DNA of 39,329 bases from positions 1 to 39,329 of the forward strand of contig NZ_PPRC01000052.1 in assembly GCF_002902565.1 (NCBI RefSeq), in the 5' to 3' direction. A program made the translations under genes and the position numbers. Of the stretch, positions 32,162-39,235 are shown one piece after another; the stretch's first letter is position 1; each line of letters starts with the position of its first letter. The notes under the pieces are model-generated. The model was given only the letters and a program-made list of their open reading frames with translations. It was not told where the DNA came from and did not search any database. This DNA comes from Staphylococcus petrasii (GTDB lineage Bacteria; Bacillota; Bacilli; Staphylococcales; Staphylococcaceae).

Positions 32162-32190
32162 GCACAATTGTTGCTTAATCGGGCTCCCTT
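32149..32190 (+). terminator. Hairpin containing the smpB stop codon
   Basis: AGCCCG (32,149-32,154) and ATTAAGCA (32,157-32,164) pair with TGCTTAAT (32,72-type arm at 32,172-32,179) and CGGGCT (32,180-32,185), with a 2-nt bulge and a 7-nt loop. The T-run after it is short (CCCTTTG), so termination may be partial. The stop codon TAA lies within the left arm. Confidence 0.65.
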
Positions 32191-32239
32191 TGATATGATA
32201 GTAAAAGTTGTTATTTATAGTTGAAGTCAGTTAAATAGT

Positions 32240-32245
32240 TATAAT
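32240..32245 (+). promoter_or_regulatory. Possible ssrA promoter (-10 box)
   Basis: TATAAT 27 bp before the tmRNA 5' end; no good -35 is seen. TGATATGAT at 32,191-32,199 is an alternative extended -10 that would give a longer precursor. Confidence 0.4.
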
Positions 32246-32271
32246 TTATTAGTTTTCTTAATAGAATTTAG

Positions 32272-32630
32272 GGGGGCGTTCTTGGATTCGACAGGGGTCC
32301 CCCGAGCTCATTAAGCGTGTCGGAGGGTTGTCTCCGTCATCAACACATTCGGTTAAATATAACTGACAAATCAAACAATAATTTCGCAGTAGCTGCGTAA
32401 TAGCACTCTGCATCGCCTAACAGCATTTCCTACGTGCTGTTAACGCGATTCAACCCTAGTAGGATATGCTAAACACTGCCGTTTGAAGTCTGTTTAGATG
32501 AAAACTAATCAAACTAGCATAATACTGGTTGTCTGTTGCTTACTATTATGCGAAATTTATCAATAGACTACACACGTAGAAAGATGTGTATCAGGACCTC
32601 TGGACGCGGGTTCAAATCCCGCCGCCTCCA
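32272..32630 (+). ncRNA. ssrA: Transfer-messenger RNA (tmRNA)
   Basis: A 359-nt tmRNA. The 5' end GGGGGCG pairs with CGCCTCC at the 3' end, with discriminator A at 32,630; CCA is not encoded. The 3' tRNA-like half has the T arm GCGGGTTCAAATCCCGC. The tag frame runs from GAC at 32,365 to TAA at 32,398-32,400 and encodes DKSNNNFAVAA. SmpB and RNase R, its partners, are directly upstream. The 3' end is a classic integration site, and a recombinase remnant lies just beyond it. Confidence 0.97.
32365..32400 (+). other. tmRNA tag-peptide reading frame
   Basis: GAC AAA TCA AAC AAT AAT TTC GCA GTA GCT GCG TAA read as codons gives DKSNNNFAVAA, with the AlaAla end recognised by ClpXP. The alanine from tmRNA itself precedes it. 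Confidence 0.93.
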
Positions 32631-32636
32631 TATTGG

Positions 32637-32674
32637 CACTCAAAACAGTTAATATCTGTTTTGAGTGTTTTTTT
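32637..32674 (+). terminator. Terminator after ssrA
   Basis: CACTCAAAACAG pairs perfectly with CTGTTTTGAGTG around a 7-nt loop, followed by TTTTTTT. Confidence 0.95.
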
Positions 32675-32760
32675 AATTCATTTGAAAACCATTGATATAA
32701 TAGGCTTTGTAAGAGTTTATGAATTTATAGCTTAATATTCATTAATATCTATTAAAAAAT

Positions 32761-32824
32761 TTTAGTCACTTTGTGACTAAAAAATTCTAAAATTGATTGA
32801 ATTTAGTCACAAAAATTTAGTCAC
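32761..32824. repeat. Cluster of TTTAGTCAC repeats
   Basis: TTTAGTCAC occurs at 32,761-32,769, inverted at 32,773-32,781, then directly at 32,802-32,810 and 32,816-32,824 (14 bp apart). A further GTGACTA lies at 33,145-33,151, on the other side of the recombinase fragment. They look like binding sites of an integrase or related protein. Confidence 0.7.
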
Positions 32825-32848
32825 AAATATAGTGTTACGATAATGTAT

Positions 32849-33100
32849 TTAATTCATTAATTTGTTTAAATAAGTTAATACATCTTTATCTTCTTCCAGT
32901 TCATATTCTTTAATTAAGTGTGAATAGATTTTAAGGGTAGTTTGTATATCAGCATGACCTAAACGCTTTGAAATGTATTGAATAGACATTCCATTAGCTA
33001 GTAAATAACTACAATGTGAGTGGCGTAAAGATTTTATATTATAAAGAGGATATTGGTATTTTATCGAAAAAATTTTAAAAACATCATTTACTCCATACAT
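32849..33100 (-). pseudogene. Truncated tyrosine recombinase (integrase), C-terminal fragment
   Basis: An 83-residue fragment equal to the C-terminal end of a phage or island integrase. The box II region is SLRHSHCSYLLANG with Arg26, followed by LGHADIQTTLKIYSH with His49 and the nucleophile Tyr59. A full integrase has about 350-400 residues, so the DNA-binding and first catalytic parts (including box I Arg) are gone. An in-frame TAA lies three codons before the ATG, and no continuation is visible in other frames, which points to deletion rather than a simple frameshift. At the box II His position there is Lys23. It points towards ssrA, as integrases at that site do. Confidence 0.85.
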
Positions 33101-33239
33101 AAAGCCTTATATATCAAGGTTTAAACTGAGTAAGTGCTTATTTTGTGACTAGGAAATAATCCTCTGACACATTAGCATTGCTCTTTTTTTATACTTTCTC
33201 AAAGTTATATACTCAAATTTAAATTTTAGGGAGGTTATC

Positions 33240-33674
33240 ATGCATTTAACTAAAATAGAATTAGAAGAAAAAGATTATGACATAGCATTAGATATATGGG
33301 AGAGATCCGTATTAGAAACGCATGAGTTTTTAAAAGAAAGTGATAGATTAGAATTAAAAAAAGAAATACCTACTTATTTTAAATATGTAGAGGCATATTT
33401 GTGGTATGACGGTGTGGAAGTCATCGGTTTTTCTGGGACTAATGAACAAAACTTAGAAATGTTATTTATAGATCCTAAATATTTTAATAAGGGATATGGC
33501 ACGAAAATAGTACAGTATCTTATTAAGGAAAATAAAGTACAGTACGTTGATGTGAATAAAGATAACGACCACGCTATTAAATTTTATAAGAAAAATGGCT
33601 TTATTAAATATGATGAATCTCAAAAAGATGGGCAAGGTAGAGATTATCCCATTTTGCATATGAAATTAGGTTGA
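33240..33674 (+). CDS. GNAT-family N-acetyltransferase
   Basis: A 144-residue acetyl-CoA-dependent acyltransferase of the GNAT fold. The substrate-side N terminus (about 1-60) is followed by the core strand EMLFIDPKYFNKGYGTKIV, whose NKGYGT is the acetyl-CoA pyrophosphate-binding motif near 80-85. The final part NDHAIKFYKKNGF is the usual end of the fold. The acceptor (a small molecule or protein N terminus) cannot be told. GGGAGG at 33,230-33,235 gives a good ribosome binding site for ATG 33,240. It is the first intact gene after the integrase remnant. Confidence 0.88.
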   Translation: MHLTKIELEEKDYDIALDIWERSVLETHEFLKESDRLELKKEIPTYFKYVEAYLWYDGVEVIGFSGTNEQNLEMLFIDPKYFNKGYGTKIVQYLIKENKVQYVDVNKDNDHAIKFYKKNGFIKYDESQKDGQGRDYPILHMKLG

Positions 33675-33742
33675 AAATTGAAAATTAAAATAAGTATTGT
33701 ATAATGCTAACAATATAATTTTTATTAGTAGGTGAATTGGTA

Positions 33743-34732
33743 ATGATAGATATTGAAGAACTCATTGCAATACCCAAAATAGAATTACATTGTCATTTGG
33801 ATGGTTCTGTAAGTTATGAATATTTGAAAAGACAAGCAGAATTACAACATATCGATATAGATTTTAATAAAGTTTAGGCTAAAGAAGAATGTGAAAATTT
33901 AGCAGAATATTTAACGTGTTTTGATGAAATATTGAAAGTCATGCAAACGAAAGATAGTTTAACTGAAAGTGTTATAGATGTGGCTAATCAAGGTCAAAAA
34001 GATGGTATTAAATATATTGAATTGAGGTTTGCTCCAAAATTTCATACCCAAAAAAATATGAGCATTAGAGATACTTTAGAAGCGGTATGTAAAGGTGCAG
34101 AAATTGCGGAATCAGAATATAACATCATGGTGAGACTACTAGTTTGTGGTATGAAACATCATTCGAATGAAGAGAATATAAATATATTCAAACAGATTCA
34201 TGATACAGAGTTATTGAAAAAATATATTGTTGGCGTAGATTTAGCTGGTGGGGAAGATGATGATTCTATGTCTCAACATGCTGAAGCTATTCAATATGCT
34301 AAAGATAAGGGACTTAAAATCACGTTACATGCAGGTGAATGTGGTTGTATTAAGAATGTTTATGATGCTATGAAAATGGGTGCTAAAAGAATAGGCCACG
34401 GGGTAGCGTTATTTGATGATAAAGAACAATTAAATCATTTTCAAAATTCAAAGGTATTATTAGAGATATGTCCTAGAAGTAATGTTCAAACTAAAGCTAT
34501 TAGCCATATTAAAAAGATTGATTTAGATAGTCTTAAACGTTTAAATATACCGTATTTAATTAATACAGATAATCGAATCGTCACACAAACTAACTTAATA
34601 AAAGAATATCTTACATTACTCGAAAATAACTTGATTACTATCGAAGAAATTAAAAGAATTAATAAAGAAGCTATTGATTATGCATTTATTAACCGATTTG
34701 ATAAAAAAGAAATACTTAAAAACTGGGATTGA
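33743..34732 (+). pseudogene. add: Adenosine deaminase, interrupted by one in-frame amber codon
   Basis: Read from ATG 33,743 (AGGTG upstream), the frame encodes a complete 330-codon adenosine deaminase except for TAG at 33,875-33,877, codon 45. Before it lies the zinc motif IELHCHLDGS (His15, His17); after it come LHAGECG, RIGHGVAL and INTDNR, the remaining metal and catalytic motifs. The enzyme turns adenosine into inosine. No frameshift or other stop is seen, so the loss is recent, or the gene reads through, or the stop is a sequencing error. Re-initiation would lack the first metal ligands and so be inactive. Confidence 0.88.
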
Positions 34733-34750
34733 TTCGTATGTAGATTAATT

Positions 34751-34802
34751 AAAAAAATAACCACTTCTTTTTAATAAGTTAATTAAAAAGTAATGGTTAT
34801 CC
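34751..34802. terminator. Bidirectional terminator between add and the small lipoprotein gene
   Basis: ATAACCA-TT-TTTTTAAT on the left pairs with ATTAAAAAG-AA-GGTTAT on the right, with small mismatches. On the minus strand it runs into TTTTTTT (34,751-34,757); on the plus strand into CCTTGTTTTT. Confidence 0.75.
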
Positions 34803-34815
34803 TTGTTTTTAAAGT

Positions 34816-34992
34816 TTAGTGTTTATCGATTTTTTTGCCGTCTGTACGCTCTGAATTACCAGAGCTTTTGTGTGCTTTTGGATTATCTTTTTTATGTGTA
34901 CTTTCTTTCACGTCTTTAGTTGAATTATCATGACTGCTGCAAGCGCCTAATAATAAGAAACTTGAAAGTAATAAGAACGCTACTTTTTTCAT
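34816..34992 (-). CDS. Small lipoprotein, 58 residues
   Basis: A short gene on the minus strand. The N terminus MKKVAFLLLSSFLLLGACSS is a type II signal peptide with lipobox LGAC, so the mature protein of about 42 residues begins at the lipidated Cys18. The mature part is hydrophilic and Lys/Asp/His/Ser-rich (SSHDNSTKDVKESTHKKDN...). AAAGGGTG before the ATG is a good ribosome binding site. A bidirectional terminator follows. Function unknown; small cationic lipoproteins like this are common in staphylococci. It depends on lgt for anchoring. Confidence 0.85.
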   Translation of the reverse strand: MKKVAFLLLSSFLLLGACSSHDNSTKDVKESTHKKDNPKAHKSSGNSERTDGKKIDKH

Positions 34993-35125
34993 GTTATCAC
35001 CCTTTGTATTTAATGTTTTAAAAATTTAAAATTTTGTGAAATTTAAATAATTATATTTTTAGTATGGCATATATTTATTATTATTCAATAGATAATGTGA
35101 AAATTAGAGAAATTGCCATAAACTA

Positions 35126-35160
35126 TGAAAAAACAGATAGGCGAGGCCTATCTGCTTTTT
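35126..35160. terminator. Bidirectional terminator after the two-helix low-complexity protein
   Basis: CAGATAGGC (35,134-35,142) and GCCTATCTG (35,146-35,154) pair perfectly. T-runs follow on both strands (TTTTTT on plus, and AAAAAA upstream giving TTTTTT on minus). Confidence 0.9.
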
Positions 35161-35948
35161 TATTGATTACTTACATTTTCATTTGGAGCGTCTGTTTCAG
35201 CTGCGCCGTTATCCTGTGCTTGACCTTGTCCGTTATCTCCTGATTGTCCATCGTTAGTTGAATAAGTTTCTACATTACCATTTTGACCTTCAGCGTTGTC
35301 ATTAGTACCTTGACCATCATTGTTGTTACCATTATCAGTTGTATTATTGTCATTGGCTGTACCATTAGTTTGGTTATAAGTTTGGCCACTGTTATTATTA
35401 TTGTTTGCATTGTTTCTTTGAGAGTTGTCTTGGTTGTTTACATTATAATTGCCTTGTTGTTCTTGATTGTTAGATTGAGTCTGATCAGTAGCTGGTTGTT
35501 CGGCAGATTGTTGTGGCTGCTCAGTACCTTGCTCTTGTTGTTGATTATCTAGTTGTTGCTCATTATTTGTTTCTTCAGCATTATCTTGCTCTTCTTCAGT
35601 ACTTTGGTTATCAGCATTATTATCATTGTTGTCTTCATCTTTTTTGTTATCTTTAGAAGATTTATCTTTTTTATCTTCTTTATCTTTTTTCTTATCTTTG
35701 TCTTTTGATGCTTTGTCATCATCAGATTTATGTTCTTTTGTTTGGGTTGATTCTGTAGCTGATGGATTATTGCCTTCGATTACTTTATGAAGACCTAACG
35801 CAAGCATACTTAGTAAAATAATAGTAATTGCCATTGCAAAATATTTTAAATAACTCTTATTTTTAAATACTGCGATGATGGCAAATAATATTATTATAAA
35901 AGCTATAAATAATAAAGCCATGCCTATGTAAAATAATGCTTTATCCAT
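35160..35948 (-). CDS. Membrane protein with long Lys/Asp and Asn/Gln low-complexity tail
   Basis: A 262-residue protein with two N-terminal transmembrane helices (about 5-28 and 34-53), then a Lys/Asp block (about 70-110, KDKDKKKDKEDKKDK...) and a tail of about 150 residues rich in Asn, Gln, Glu, Asp and Gly (NNNNNSGQTYNQTNG...). No enzyme motif. The helices form a hairpin with both ends likely inside or, if reversed, the tail outside; the sequence does not settle this. GGAGG precedes the ATG. Architecture resembles the proteins at 18,506 and 38,465. Confidence 0.75.
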   Translation of the reverse strand: MDKALFYIGMALLFIAFIIILFAIIAVFKNKSYLKYFAMAITIILLSMLALGLHKVIEGNNPSATESTQTKEHKSDDDKASKDKDKKKDKEDKKDKSSKDNKKDEDNNDNNADNQSTEEEQDNAEETNNEQQLDNQQQEQGTEQPQQSAEQPATDQTQSNNQEQQGNYNVNNQDNSQRNNANNNNNSGQTYNQTNGTANDNNTTDNGNNNDGQGTNDNAEGQNGNVETYSTNDGQSGDNGQGQAQDNGAAETDAPNENVSNQ

Positions 35949-36104
35949 ACTGTACCTCCATTTAAATTTTAAGTTATTAAATATATTGTACTATACTTAT
36001 CAAATAATAAATATTAACGTAGAATTAACATCTAATTACTTTTAAAAAGATTATGTAAATCATTCGTTAATAAACGTAACTTATTTTAGATTATTCAAAT
36101 ATAT

Positions 36105-36332
36105 TTAAGTTCTATCAAAAATATTAAGTTCTTTGTCATCAACGCTAGCAGATACAAATAGCTTCTCATCATATAACTTAGTATTATCTTTATTTGATGT
36201 GATATTTATTTCAGCTAAAATGCGAAAAGTATCATTTGATAATGGTTCAACGATTGATATTTCCTCATTGTTTTCTTGAATCAGTAACGATCTTTGTGAA
36301 TGATTATTGATTTTCCAATTTGAATTAGACAT
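36105..36332 (-). CDS. Hypothetical small soluble protein
   Basis: A 75-residue acidic protein (MSNSNWKINNHSQRSL...), with alternating hydrophobic residues suggesting beta strands (TFRILAEINITS, KLFVSASVDD). No signal peptide, membrane segment or known motif. AAAGGTG at proper distance from the ATG supports it as a real gene. It lies after the 95-residue gene on the same strand with a terminator-like hairpin between them, so it probably has its own promoter in the short gap. Function unknown. Confidence 0.6.
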   Translation of the reverse strand: MSNSNWKINNHSQRSLLIQENNEEISIVEPLSNDTFRILAEINITSNKDNTKLYDEKLFVSASVDDKELNIFDRT

Positions 36333-36349
36333 ATGATCACCTTTTCAAT

Positions 36350-36385
36350 CAAAATAAAACTACGTTAGTAAACGCTCTAACGTAG
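36350..36385 (-). terminator. Terminator after the 95-residue gene (minus strand)
   Basis: CTACGTTAG and CTAACGTAG pair perfectly around an 8-nt loop; on the minus strand TTTTATTTTG follows. Confidence 0.85.
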
Positions 36386-36393
36386 CATTAAGT

Positions 36394-36681
36394 TTAACCA
36401 AAGCTTCTTTCAATTTCAGTGAAAGCTTTATCAGTTACTTTAATATTATCAATTCTATCTGCTGATATGTCGCCCTCTAAATAACCGTGATCGATGAGTA
36501 CTTTACAGTTTTCTAAGAAATCACTATATTCTCTATCGCAGAAATAATCATCTTGGGCAGTGATACTATCTTTAAAATCATTTGCTTCTGCTTCACTTTG
36601 CCCGCTGTTAGAACGCTCCATATACAATTTATAAAATTTGGCAACAGTATATTTTTGTTCTTTAGTAAAATCGTCTAACAT
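36394..36681 (-). CDS. Hypothetical protein, possibly YjcQ-like winged helix
   Basis: A 95-residue soluble protein, mostly helical (FTKEQKYTVAKFYKLYMERSN). The C-terminal part VLIDHGYLEGDISADRIDNIKVTDKAFTEIE looks like the end of a winged helix, as in the phage-associated YjcQ family. That resemblance is by eye and weak. GGGAGG precedes the ATG and a terminator follows, so the gene is real. It lies in the accessory stretch behind the ssrA integration site. Confidence 0.6.
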   Translation of the reverse strand: MLDDFTKEQKYTVAKFYKLYMERSNSGQSEAEANDFKDSITAQDDYFCDREYSDFLENCKVLIDHGYLEGDISADRIDNIKVTDKAFTEIERSFG

Positions 36682-36770
36682 TGCAATTCCTCCCTCAATA
36701 ATAGTTATTTATACCCAATTTTTGCATATTAGGAAACCTATAAATTATTAATTTTTAGTGGCAATTCTCT

Positions 36771-37520
36771 TTATTTTTTGGCGTCTTTAATACCTTCATT
36801 AACGGCTTTCGCAAATTTATAGAATGTCTTTGTATAATTATCTGAATTACTTCGAGTTTTCTGGTTCATATTTTTATTTTTGAAAAATAAGGCTCTTTGT
36901 CCAGTGGTTAATTCAAGTTGGACGCCTGATTCTTCATCATCTCGGTTAATGATATTGTCTGAAGACGTAGCTTCGACACCCTTAGGGCTCTTTTGAACTG
37001 TAAAACCTTTATCTTCGAGTGAACGTTTTATAGATTTGGCTAGTTTTTCATCTTGACCGCCTACATAAACGAGTGGATCTTCGCCGGCATAGCCATGAAT
37101 TGAGATTGTTTCATCAGTATGTTTTAACATCTTTTCAAGAGTAGGCTCATCAAAAACGGTTGAAGTAATATGCAGTTTTTCATTGTGCTCTGGAAGACGT
37201 CCTTCAAACGAATAAAAATCGTATTTACCAATATTAGCGATACGTCTAGCTAATTCTGTAGTTCCAGGTTCAATACCACCGCCATGAATAGCAGTAACCA
37301 AGATACGGTTATCTTTTCGATTTTTCTTAAGAATGCGCCAATCTTTGCCTTCAGTCGTGTGTTTGGCTAAATCTTCAAAACTTGAATAATAGTCTGATGA
37401 TGAAGATGATTGTTCTTTATGTGTTTTGTAAATAATGAAAGAAATAATAATTGTTATAAAAATTATAACAGCGAGGATTAAATAATATAGTTTAGAGTAC
37501 CAATTATCTCTTTTGTTCAT
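36771..37520 (-). CDS. Membrane-anchored poly-gamma-glutamate hydrolase-like protein (PF05908 type)
   Basis: A 249-residue protein with one N-terminal transmembrane anchor (about 11-31) and a catalytic domain like the phage enzyme PghP, a zinc peptidase related to carboxypeptidases. The probable zinc ligands His79 and Glu84 lie in AIHGGGIEPGT, a third His142 in SIHGYAGEDPLVYVGG, Arg193 in INRDD and the catalytic Glu203 in GVQLELTTGQR. AAGGGG precedes the ATG. Phage versions are soluble and cut the gamma-linked glutamate capsule; this one has its domain outside the cell. Substrate could also be another gamma-glutamyl wall or capsule bond. Confidence 0.82.
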   Translation of the reverse strand: MNKRDNWYSKLYYLILAVIIFITIIISFIIYKTHKEQSSSSSDYYSSFEDLAKHTTEGKDWRILKKNRKDNRILVTAIHGGGIEPGTTELARRIANIGKYDFYSFEGRLPEHNEKLHITSTVFDEPTLEKMLKHTDETISIHGYAGEDPLVYVGGQDEKLAKSIKRSLEDKGFTVQKSPKGVEATSSDNIINRDDEESGVQLELTTGQRALFFKNKNMNQKTRSNSDNYTKTFYKFAKAVNEGIKDAKK

Positions 37521-37666
37521 GATAGGACCCCTTATTAAAAAATTTAAAAATATAGAAAAGTTTTTTGTTAATTTAAATAATTGTTTATTATATATTACTT
37601 ATTTTTATATCACAAATATTGTTTATTTTAAAAAAGAAAGTAAATAGTAAGGTAGGAGGTAATATT

Positions 37667-38275
37667 ATGAGTGATATACATATTGAAAAAGGACGTCCTC
37701 AACATCAAGAGGGGGGACAACTGACTTATGCAGCCATAGATAACATGGCTGAAGTTATACTAGGAAAGACAAATGAAAAAGAACTTGAAGCAGATTTACA
37801 AAAGTTATGGAAAAATCGTGCAAACCGATTTAGCCATGAGTTCTCATTTGTGGCAATGCAAGATGAGAAAGTTCTAGGTGCTATTACATGCGCACCACTT
37901 GAACAAATAGAAAAAGCAATGACGCCAACAGTGCTTCAAATTATTTCAATGAATAAATTAAAGCCATTTCTTTCGATTGCTAAACATCCTAAACGTTTCT
38001 ATGCCCTTGTCTCAATGGAGGAGGGACAAGAAGATGAATACCATATTAGTATGTTAGCTACTATGCCTGATGCCAGAGGTAAAGGTGTAGGAGGAAAATT
38101 ATTAGATTATGCTGAACAACAAGCGCTTGAAAATGGATTTAATAAAATATCACTTACTGTCGTGAAAGATAACGATAAAGCTGTGAGATTGTATAAAAAG
38201 CAAGGTTTTAAAATAGTAGGGAACATCGACCACCCTCCATTCCATTTATATCGAATGAGAAAAGAATTGAAGTAG
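37667..38275 (+). CDS. GNAT-family N-acetyltransferase
   Basis: A 202-residue GNAT protein. The acetyl-CoA motif ARGKGVGGKLLDYAEQQA is at about 138-155, preceded by the core strand HISMLATMPD, and NDKAVRLYKKQGFKIVG ends the fold. The frame is open from 37,619, but AGGAGG at 37,653-37,658 sets the start at ATG 37,667 (MSDIHIEKGRP). It is divergent from the hydrolase-like gene across 146 bp. The substrate is unknown. Confidence 0.88.
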   Translation: MSDIHIEKGRPQHQEGGQLTYAAIDNMAEVILGKTNEKELEADLQKLWKNRANRFSHEFSFVAMQDEKVLGAITCAPLEQIEKAMTPTVLQIISMNKLKPFLSIAKHPKRFYALVSMEEGQEDEYHISMLATMPDARGKGVGGKLLDYAEQQALENGFNKISLTVVKDNDKAVRLYKKQGFKIVGNIDHPPFHLYRMRKELK

Positions 38276-38302
38276 AATGATTTAACTATTTCTAAAATAA
38301 AA

Positions 38303-38452
38303 GAGCCTAGAATATTAGATATTACAGGCTCATTTCACATTTGGCAGTAGCTAACTGAATTGAAAATGCGCTTATACCAAGCTTTTTTCAATTCTAGTTA
38401 TCCTTGCCGGGGCGGGAGGACGAAATTAACTTAATTTCTATCCCGCGCCCTT
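38303..38452. repeat. STAR-type modular intergenic repeat, copy B (no GC-rich units)
   Basis: This is the second copy of the element at 887-1159. It has a leading hairpin GAGCCT/AGGCTC (38,303-38,331); the GGCAGTAGCT...CCTTGCCGGGG module (38,343-38,412) with its hairpin GAATTGAAAA/TTTTCAATTC; and a terminal hairpin GCGGGA-GAAATTAA/TTAATTTC-TCCCGC. It lacks the tandem GGGGCCCC units of copy A. It lies between two convergent genes. Confidence 0.8.
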
Positions 38453-38464
38453 TCAAACTAAATA

Positions 38465-39235
38465 TTATTTATATTTATCATATTTACCATCTTCAATGTC
38501 TTGTTCGCGTTGTTGAATGGTTTGATAAACTTCATCGGCATTGTCGCCATCGTAATATCCTTGTTCAATAGCATATTTGGTTTGTAGTTCTCCTGAAGAT
38601 AAACCACCATGATATTTTTTACGGAGGGCGTCTACATATTCATCTTCAGTTGTAGCTGCGTTAATTTCTGCATTAACATCCTGAGTATTAGCAGAATCTT
38701 GATTATTTGAAGTTCTGTCATATACTGATTTCTCTTGACCACTTTCAACTCTCAAAGAACTAGCGTAAGCAGCACTTGCAGGTCCTTCCATTACATTACC
38801 TTGAGGAATGACACCGTTAGCTACTGCGCTATTATAAGCTATGATTTTTTGCTGTTCTGTATATCCATTGCTATTGATAATATTAGCTAAAGTTGCGCGA
38901 TCCGTAATGTTATTAACATTTACTTGCTCGTTATTACTAGTATTTTTATCCTCTGTATCAGTATTTGTACTAGTTTCTGTTTCTTGGTTATTAGAATTAT
39001 CTTTTTCATTATTAGAAGATACTTCTTCAGTATTGTTTTCCTCTGAATTATTTTCGTTATTAGATTGCTTATCTTTAGAAGTATTTTTATCTTCTTTAGT
39101 TGTCTTATCTTTTTTAGAAGATTCAGTTGATTTATTATCAGCTTTATCTTCATTTTTACTGTTGTCATTATCTGGAGTGCTACATCCAGCTAAAATTAAA
39201 AAACTTAATAAAAATATACCTAAAACTTTTTTCAA
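38465..39235 (-). CDS. Large low-complexity lipoprotein
   Basis: A lipoprotein of about 256 residues starting MKKVLGIFLLSFLILAGCST, a type II signal peptide with lipobox LAGC. After the Cys comes a Lys/Asp/Asn/Ser/Glu/Thr-rich disordered stretch of about 90 residues, then a folded C-terminal region (about 115-256) with ITDRATLANIINSNGYTEQQ and repeated acidic stretches. The frame is open to a GTG at 39,244, but TTG 39,235 has AAGAAG at 10 nt and gives the normal signal peptide, so I use it. Anchored by Lgt. No enzyme motif; function unknown. Confidence 0.78.
   Translation of the reverse strand: MKKVLGIFLLSFLILAGCSTPDNDNSKNEDKADNKSTESSKKDKTTKEDKNTSKDKQSNNENNSEENNTEEVSSNNEKDNSNNQETETSTNTDTEDKNTSNNEQVNVNNITDRATLANIINSNGYTEQQKIIAYNSAVANGVIPQGNVMEGPASAAYASSLRVESGQEKSVYDRTSNNQDSANTQDVNAEINAATTEDEYVDALRKKYHGGLSSGELQTKYAIEQGYYDGDNADEVYQTIQQREQDIEDGKYDKYK

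Noticed and set aside
35283..35552. 89-codon plus-strand membrane-like frame
   Set aside because: It is the antisense shadow of the Asn/Gln-rich tail of the gene at 35,160-35,948, which always yields Val/Ile/Leu-rich reverse frames.
38303..38331. GAGCCT/AGGCTC hairpin as an independent terminator of the GNAT gene
   Set aside because: No T-run follows, and it matches the leading hairpin of repeat copy A, so I count it as part of the repeat.
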